Positions 58,919-64,000 of a stretch of DNA of 64,000 nucleotides are shown here, piece after piece (the first letter of the stretch is position 1; each line of letters opens with the position of its first letter). The notes under the pieces were generated by a model, which was not told the DNA's origin, ran no database searches, and saw nothing but the letters and a program-made list of their open reading frames with translations. The translations under genes and the position numbers were made by a program. This DNA is from SZUA-38 sp965212525 (GTDB lineage: Bacteria > Pseudomonadota > Gammaproteobacteria > Xanthomonadales > SZUA-38). Location: contig CBDBVC010000024.1 of the NCBI GenBank assembly GCA_965212525.1, forward strand, positions 1 to 64,000, read 5' to 3'.

Positions 58919-58945
58919 ATTATACACAATTTTCAGGGCAATCAA
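58919..58945 (-). promoter_or_regulatory. Sigma-70 promoter of rpsB
   Basis: On the minus strand TTGATT (58940-58945) and a perfect TATAAT (58919-58924) are 15 nt apart, shorter than ideal. A GC-rich discriminator (GCGCCGGC) follows, as in stringently controlled ribosomal promoters. It is the only strong promoter found for the 17-gene run. Confidence 0.6.
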
Positions 58946-58996
58946 AGCGTTTTATCGAGTATTTCCGGGCCGATGCGGATGTACGGAAAATGTTGA

Positions 58997-59464
58997 TCAG
59001 GGCCTGAGCAGCCGCTCCTTGAGTGCATTGATACGCTTTCTGTTGGCGCCAAGATCGGAATAACCGACACGAGAAGCCGATCTGAAGTGCAGGATTCGAT
59101 TGCTGCGGTCATAACGCAGTTCGACATCATCGACGAAGCTGAATATGGACGAAGTATAGGTGGAAGCCAGGTAATCTCCTTCCTGAGTGGTCACCCGGCC
59201 ACCCATGGACTCAATCGCTTCAACGATTTCAGGCCAGGATGCAACCGATCCACCGAGACGGTAGGGTGCGATGAAGTGTTCGGCATCATCAGGAAATTCG
59301 GAATTGACACAATTCGGTGTCGGCGGGCATGGCGACAGCTGATCACCAACCAGGCCATTGGCGCTGCCATCCTGAGACTGCTGTCCGAGTATGAAGAAAT
59401 AGATGCCAGCCCCCAGTACAAGTACAGTCAGCAGCAAGAAGACGGTTCTGATCAGTTTTCGCAT
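58997..59464 (-). CDS. DUF1499 protein with N-terminal membrane anchor
   Basis: From the ATG at 59464 (AGGAAGT upstream) the product has 155 aa. One membrane segment (TVFLLLTVLVLGAGIYFFIL) anchors a DUF1499 domain that faces the periplasm. The domain shows CPPTPNCVNSEFPDDA, TTQEGDYLASTYTSSIFSFVDDVELRYD and SASRVGYSDLGANRKRI, all family hallmarks. Function is unknown. It separates rpsB from map, which are usual neighbours, and is divergent from map. Confidence 0.82.
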   Translation of the reverse strand: MRKLIRTVFLLLTVLVLGAGIYFFILGQQSQDGSANGLVGDQLSPCPPTPNCVNSEFPDDAEHFIAPYRLGGSVASWPEIVEAIESMGGRVTTQEGDYLASTYTSSIFSFVDDVELRYDRSNRILHFRSASRVGYSDLGANRKRINALKERLLRP

Positions 59465-59636
59465 GATTACTTCCTGTTCCGTGCCAGCTGACCATGGTAG
59501 CGATTGCCTGTCAAAGGTCAATCCACCCGGATCATTATGATCGGTCTGGCGCAGATCAATGGCCGGCAAGGCGTGTTCAGGTGCCTACCACTCTGTGATA
59601 TGATTCGCCGCCAGATTCAGGCACCGAAGATCAGCC

Positions 59637-60404
59637 ATGGCGATAACCATAAAAACTCCCGAACAGATAGAGAAAATGCGCGTTGCGGGCCGTCTGGCTG
59701 GCGAGGTGCTGGAGATGATTCGCCCGCACGTTGTCGCCGGTGTCACTACGGACCATCTGAATACCCTGTGCCATGACTACATAGTTAATCAACAGGAAGC
59801 CATTCCGGCCCCTCTGAATTACAAGGGGTTTCCCAAGTCGATCTGTACCTCGGTCAATGATGTGATCTGTCATGGCATTCCCGGCAAGAAAAAGCTCAAG
59901 GACGGCGACATCATCAATATCGATATCACGGTAATCAAGGATGGCTTCCACGGCGATACCAGCAAGATGTTTCAGGTGGGCAAGACCAGTGTACTGGCAC
60001 AACGTCTGAGCCGGGTGGCCCATGAATGCATGAAAATCGGCATAGAAATGGTCAGGCCCGGTGTACATCTGGGTGATATCGGTCACGCCATTCAGAAGCA
60101 TGCAGAAGCCCATCGCTATTCTGTAGTGCGGGAGTACTGCGGTCACGGTATCGGCGAAGTGTTTCATGAAGATCCACAGGTCCTGCACTGGGGTTCACCC
60201 GGTACACGCGAAGAACTGGTGCCGGGAATGACATTCACCATCGAGCCGATGATCAATGCCGGCAAATACAAGACTCGATTACTGCCCGATGGCTGGACCG
60301 TGAAGACTCGCGATCGCAGTCTGTCAGCCCAGTGGGAACACACCATACTGGTGACCGATGACGGTTTTGACGTGCTGACCTGTCTGCCGGGTCATGAGAT
60401 CTGA
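59637..60404 (+). CDS. map: Methionine aminopeptidase, type I
   Basis: Map removes the initiator Met from nascent proteins. The 255-aa product has the five metal ligands: Asp in INIDITVIKDG and in FHGDTSKMF, His in GHGIGEVFHE, Glu in FTIEPMINAG and Glu in SAQWEHTILV. The active-site His is in NDVICHGIP. glnD follows after 24 nt, the common map-glnD order. Confidence 0.97.
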   Translation: MAITIKTPEQIEKMRVAGRLAGEVLEMIRPHVVAGVTTDHLNTLCHDYIVNQQEAIPAPLNYKGFPKSICTSVNDVICHGIPGKKKLKDGDIINIDITVIKDGFHGDTSKMFQVGKTSVLAQRLSRVAHECMKIGIEMVRPGVHLGDIGHAIQKHAEAHRYSVVREYCGHGIGEVFHEDPQVLHWGSPGTREELVPGMTFTIEPMINAGKYKTRLLPDGWTVKTRDRSLSAQWEHTILVTDDGFDVLTCLPGHEI

Positions 60405-60428
60405 GCATCACGTGGTGCTGTCTGTGCC

Positions 60429-63029
60429 ATGTTCACTCTAGAGCCTATTCCGGAATCAACCGATATCGCCACATTGCAGCAGTGGCGAGACAACTTTGCT
60501 GCCTATCAGGTGGGGGAACTTGATCAGGGTTGTCCGGCCGATTTGCTCTGTCGGCAGCTGTCACAGCATACGGATGAACTGGTTGCTTCCCTGTGGATTC
60601 AATCCGGTCTGGCCGAATACCCGATCAGTCTGATCGGTGTGGGCGGTTATGGCCGCGGTGAACTGTTTCCACGCTCTGATATCGACCTGTTGCTGTTGTC
60701 CGCAGACGGTTTCGAGCAGCATTGTGCGCCAGATGTCCAGGAGATGATCAACGCCTTTCTGGCAAAACTGTGGGACCTGGGGCTGGATGTCGGTCATTCG
60801 GTACGCACTGTGGAGCAGTGTCTGGAGATGTCCGCTGATGATGTCAGTACATTCACATCATTGATGGAATCCCGTCTGATCCACGGCGATTCGGCACTGC
60901 TGGCATCATTGAACGAGCGCGTCACCGGCAGTGGCCTGTGGTCACCGCAGGCCTACCTCGATGCCAAACTGGAGGAACAGACGCGTCGACATCATCGCTT
61001 TCACGACACGGTCTATCGGCTCGAACCCAATATCAAGGAAGGCCCGGGCGGTTTGCGGGATGTCCAGACTGTGTTCTGGGTCAGCAGCTTTTCTCTCGGC
61101 TACTCAGGCATGGATGCCATGGTTGAAGCAAATCTGCTGGATGAACGGGAGGCCGACCGTGCACTGCATGCACTGTCCGAACTGTCACTGATGCGATTTG
61201 CACTGCATCAGATCGTCAGCCAGAAGGAAGAGCGACTGCTGTTTCCCCATCAATTGAAACTGGCACAGCGACTGATACGAGATGATCCGATGTCCGAGAC
61301 CCAGAGGGTCGAGGCCCTGATGCAACGGTTTTTCAGATCGGCCATGCAGATCAGGCGCTTCAATCAGGCTCTGATCGGTAACATGCAGCGCATCATTGCA
61401 AGGAAGCCGGTGACCATTGTTCAACTTGATGATCACTATCAGCTCAGTGACGGTAATATCGATTTCATCAGTGAACAGGTGCTGCTGGATGACCCGCATC
61501 ACCTGATCCGGATTTTTCTCATGTTTGCCAGCAATCCTGATATCTGCAGTGTCAGCAACCGGGCCAGAAGACTGATTCGACGACACCTGTCGCTGGTCGA
61601 CCGGGTGACTGGTACCGATCATGCCAGATCCCTGTTCAGGGAAATCTGGAAGCACACCTCAAGAGTGACCATGACGCTGAAACTGATGCACGAGTGTGAC
61701 CTTCTGGGAATGTATCTGTCCGAGTTTGCTCACACCATTGGTCACATGCAGTTCGACATGTTTCATGAATTCACTGTTGATCAGCATACCCTCACGGTAC
61801 TTGAATGCATGGACCGCTTCAGTACGGCTGAGAATGAGCAGGACTATCCGCTGGGTCATGATATATGGCTGCGGCTCAACAAGCCCGAACTGTTGTATAT
61901 CGCAGGCTTCTACCACGATATTGCCAAGGGTCTGGGGGGTGATCATTCAGAACTGGGGGCGACGATTGTGGACAGCTTTGCCCGCAGTCATGATTTCTCT
62001 GACGCTGATACGCATTTGCTCAGGTGGCTGGTGAGGCATCATCTGATCATGTCGGTCACTGCACAGAAAAAGGATATCTCTGATCCGGCCGTGATTCATG
62101 AATTTGCCGAACGTGTGGGTAATGTGGCCTATCTCAATTACCTCTACCTGCTCACCATGGCCGATATATCGGGGACCAGCAGCAAGCTCTGGAATACCTG
62201 GCGTGCCTCGCTGTTGCTCGATCTGTACAGGAAGACCAGGGCAGCGCTGCAACGTGGCCTGGAGAATCCGATCAAGCGTGATGAACAGATTGCCGATATC
62301 AGGGCAGAGGCAATTGACCTGCTGCGTCGCGATGATGTCAACCCGGCAGATGTAAATCCCTTATGGGACTCCATTCCGGCGGAATACTTCATGCGTCACA
62401 CACCGGATCAGATCCGATGGCACACCGGGCAACTGGTGCGGTGTTCAGGCATACCTGTCGTGACCCTGCGCGAGTATCCCGGTCGTGGCGTCACCGAGGT
62501 CCTGATTTACAGTAACAACAGGGATGGCGTGCTTGCGGCCATGGTGGCCATGCTGACACAGATGGGGCTGAACATTCTCAATGCGAAATCGTTCATCACC
62601 ACGGATAATCGCCTGATCGATACCTTTCTGGTGGTTGACCTGCATGGTGAATCGATTACAGATGAGGCCTGGCTGGAGCGAATCCGGAACCGGCTGATGT
62701 CGTTGCTGAGTGCAGACGAGATCGTCATACCTGCTGTCACACGAACCTTGCCTGTACGCCTCAAGACCTTTGAGCGTGCAGCCCGTATCGAGTTTATCGA
62801 GCAACCTGATGAAGGCTACAGCCTGATGGAGTACCAGGGTCTGGAAGAGCCTGGTTTGCTGGCCAGGATTCTTGGCGTGTTTCTTGCGCAAAAGGTACGT
62901 GTGCACAAGATCCAGGTGGCCACTTTCGGCGAGACAGCCGAAGATTACTTCTGGCTGTCAGACATGCACAACAATCCACTTTCGGTGGATGTTCAACACA
63001 TGCTCGTGAGCGATCTGACTACAGAATGA
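60429..63029 (+). CDS. glnD: Bifunctional uridylyltransferase/uridylyl-removing enzyme GlnD
   Basis: GlnD senses glutamine and adds or removes UMP on PII. The 866-aa product has the nucleotidyltransferase motif VGGYGRGELFPRSDIDLLLL, then a linker (PNIKEGPGGLRDVQT). The HD hydrolase motif FYHDIAKGLGGDHSELGA follows, then two C-terminal ACT domains (VLIYSNNRDGVLAAMVAMLTQM, EYQGLEEPGLLARILGVFL). All catalytic residues are visible, so both activities are expected. The PII substrate is encoded at 9.9 kb. Confidence 0.97.
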   Translation: MFTLEPIPESTDIATLQQWRDNFAAYQVGELDQGCPADLLCRQLSQHTDELVASLWIQSGLAEYPISLIGVGGYGRGELFPRSDIDLLLLSADGFEQHCAPDVQEMINAFLAKLWDLGLDVGHSVRTVEQCLEMSADDVSTFTSLMESRLIHGDSALLASLNERVTGSGLWSPQAYLDAKLEEQTRRHHRFHDTVYRLEPNIKEGPGGLRDVQTVFWVSSFSLGYSGMDAMVEANLLDEREADRALHALSELSLMRFALHQIVSQKEERLLFPHQLKLAQRLIRDDPMSETQRVEALMQRFFRSAMQIRRFNQALIGNMQRIIARKPVTIVQLDDHYQLSDGNIDFISEQVLLDDPHHLIRIFLMFASNPDICSVSNRARRLIRRHLSLVDRVTGTDHARSLFREIWKHTSRVTMTLKLMHECDLLGMYLSEFAHTIGHMQFDMFHEFTVDQHTLTVLECMDRFSTAENEQDYPLGHDIWLRLNKPELLYIAGFYHDIAKGLGGDHSELGATIVDSFARSHDFSDADTHLLRWLVRHHLIMSVTAQKKDISDPAVIHEFAERVGNVAYLNYLYLLTMADISGTSSKLWNTWRASLLLDLYRKTRAALQRGLENPIKRDEQIADIRAEAIDLLRRDDVNPADVNPLWDSIPAEYFMRHTPDQIRWHTGQLVRCSGIPVVTLREYPGRGVTEVLIYSNNRDGVLAAMVAMLTQMGLNILNAKSFITTDNRLIDTFLVVDLHGESITDEAWLERIRNRLMSLLSADEIVIPAVTRTLPVRLKTFERAARIEFIEQPDEGYSLMEYQGLEEPGLLARILGVFLAQKVRVHKIQVATFGETAEDYFWLSDMHNNPLSVDVQHMLVSDLTTE

Positions 63030-63041
63030 TTCCAGCCTTGC

Positions 63042-63602
63042 CTACTTGTCAGCGGTGTTGAGCATAATCATTTTCTGCAGGTCCGAGAACTGGGCGTAGT
63101 CACGGTTGACAGGGCTGAATTCCGCATACTCGCTGGATACGCGCAAGGCATCGAGCGCACACTGCCAGTTGCCGAGTTTGCTGTGTGCCTGGGCAATCTG
63201 GTAATAGGGCAGGTAATGTGTGTACCACATGCCATACATGCGCTTGTTGCGCTGCGACTGCTGTCGCTGATTGGCTGCCAGCACCAGCGCATCGAGACCA
63301 CGCTGATAATCACCGGCATCCATCAGTTCGAGACCGAATTCGTAATTGAAATACCAGGGCAGGTTCTCGTCCAGATCAGCGCTGCGGATTGCGCATTTTC
63401 TCAGCACACGCTCCCGTATGCGGTTGACGGCTTCTTCATTGAGTGTGTGTGGCCTGGGCTCATAGTCCCTGAAGTCGCGCGCCTGCGCACTGCCCTGCAT
63501 GGAAAGCGATGCAGCCGTGTTGTATTCGATTGTTGCCTGTGCCATCACGCTGTTGCAGGCAAGGATGATCAACAGCAACACTGTTGTTCGGATCTGAATC
63601 AT
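63042..63602 (-). CDS. Exported protein of unknown function, TPR-like
   Basis: I do not recognise a family. The 186-aa product has a signal peptide (TVLLLIILACNSVMA, cut near residue 22). The mature part is largely helical, with repeat-like stretches (FGLELMDAGDYQRGLDALVLAANQR, YYQIAQAHSKLGNWQCALDALRVS) that fit two TPR-like units. It should lie in the periplasm. It ends 12 nt from glnD, to which it is convergent. Confidence 0.6.
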   Translation of the reverse strand: MIQIRTTVLLLIILACNSVMAQATIEYNTAASLSMQGSAQARDFRDYEPRPHTLNEEAVNRIRERVLRKCAIRSADLDENLPWYFNYEFGLELMDAGDYQRGLDALVLAANQRQQSQRNKRMYGMWYTHYLPYYQIAQAHSKLGNWQCALDALRVSSEYAEFSPVNRDYAQFSDLQKMIMLNTADK

Positions 63603-63666
63603 TGTAAACCGGTCACTATCTGAGTATTCGGCGCCAAGGTATCATCGCTGCTGTTGAGAAGATGTG

Positions 63667-63695
63667 AAAAAACCCGGCATGAACCGGGTTTTTTT
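63667..63695. terminator. Bidirectional Rho-independent terminator
   Basis: AAAAAACCCGG (63667-63677) and CCGGGTTTTTTT (63684-63695) form a 5-bp GC stem flanked by A/T tracts on both sides, with loop CATGAA. It can serve both strands, and ends the outer-membrane gene on the minus strand. Confidence 0.85.
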
Positions 63696-63711
63696 GGCAA
63701 TGTTCAAACTC

Positions 63712-64000
63712 TCAGAATCGATAGATTCCGGACAGGACCAGGTTATCAACGTCATCGGAGAATTCGGCCGCGAAGTCAATCTGGAAGCTGTTGGCAAGCA
63801 CGGCACCGATACCGACAGTCACATGCGTGTCATCGGTGTCCAGCAGGTTGCTGCCGTCATGATCATCGACCGTAAAGGCGCCGCCGCGCAGTGTCAGTAC
63901 ATTGAGGAACTCACCTGTCAGCGGGATCACCTTTTCGACGCCGAAATGGTAGTTGACGGCATCACTGATGTCTTCGACAGCACCGGCAAACGGCGCATTG
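63712..64000 (-). CDS. Outer membrane beta-barrel protein, C-terminal end only
   Basis: The frame is open to the window edge, so this is the last 95 residues of a longer protein. It reads as alternating beta-strands (VNYHFGVEKVIPL, VLTLRGGAFT, HVTVGIGAVLANSFQIDFAAEF) and ends in IYRF, the aromatic C terminus recognised by BamA. It resembles barrel proteins of the OMPP1/FadL-like outer-membrane transport type; the exact family cannot be fixed from this fragment. Transcription ends at the terminator at 63667-63695. Confidence 0.6.
   Translation of the reverse strand, partial: NAPFAGAVEDISDAVNYHFGVEKVIPLTGEFLNVLTLRGGAFTVDDHDGSNLLDTDDTHVTVGIGAVLANSFQIDFAAEFSDDVDNLVLSGIYRF

Overview
The window is a dense, intron-free chromosome segment from a Gram-negative gammaproteobacterium. 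The evidence is the set of outer-membrane assembly genes (bamA, bamD, skp, rseP, lpxA/B/D, complete tol-pal) and the gammaproteobacterial gene orders ruvC-ruvA-ruvB-ybgC-tolQRAB-pal-cpoB-queE-queC and rpsB-tsf-pyrH-frr-uppS-cdsA-rseP-bamA-skp-lpxD-fabZ-lpxA-lpxB-rnhB-dnaE-accA-tilS. An AlkB-type alkane hydroxylase, ETF:quinone oxidoreductase and acetoacetyl-CoA synthetase suggest an aerobic, lipid- or hydrocarbon-using, possibly marine lifestyle. The genus cannot be fixed from sequence alone. I saw no tRNA, rRNA, CRISPR array, insertion sequence or prophage. No gap between genes exceeds 300 nt.

Layout. 1-6 kb: the 3' part of a DUF748 envelope gene, an exported rhodanese, a Sel1/prolyl-4-hydroxylase fusion and a membrane TPR protein. 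6-10.3 kb: divergent acetoacetyl-CoA synthetase and ETF-QO genes, then a GlnK-type PII gene. 10.3-21.9 kb: bamD and rluD diverge, then pgeF and clpB follow. This normally compact block is split by about 6.3 kb holding a DUF1223 gene, a small unknown gene, alkB, an ECF sigma factor and a TPR serine/threonine kinase. 22-31 kb: yebC, ruvCAB, ybgC, the tol-pal operon and queE/queC (queuosine). 32-38.9 kb: small conserved genes (DUF962, M19 dipeptidase, yfcH, sirB2, a repeat-bearing unknown, exported msrB, a Cys-rich lipoprotein, a cyclic-nucleotide-binding protein), then xseB-ispA. 38.9-58.9 kb: a 17-gene minus-strand run from rpsB down to tilS that joins translation, isoprenoid and phospholipid synthesis, outer-membrane assembly, lipid A, DNA replication and fatty-acid initiation. 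59-64 kb: a DUF1499 gene, the map-glnD pair, an exported unknown, and the 3' end of an outer-membrane barrel gene. GlnD here would uridylylate the GlnK encoded at 9.9 kb.

Main oddities. (1) rluD and pyrH each carry a single extra G that breaks the frame, both in the same 7-mer GGGATGC. (2) Ribosomal protein S2 has an approximately 140-residue Lys/Ala/Asp-rich tail. (3) dxr is missing from the uppS-cdsA-rseP block, and dxs is not next to ispA. (4) The bamD-rluD-pgeF-clpB block is interrupted by the alkB/ECF/kinase stretch. (5) An unrecognised protein at 35.2-36.0 kb carries four degenerate repeats. Most of the window is ordinary core genome, and I see no convincing new defence or mobile system.
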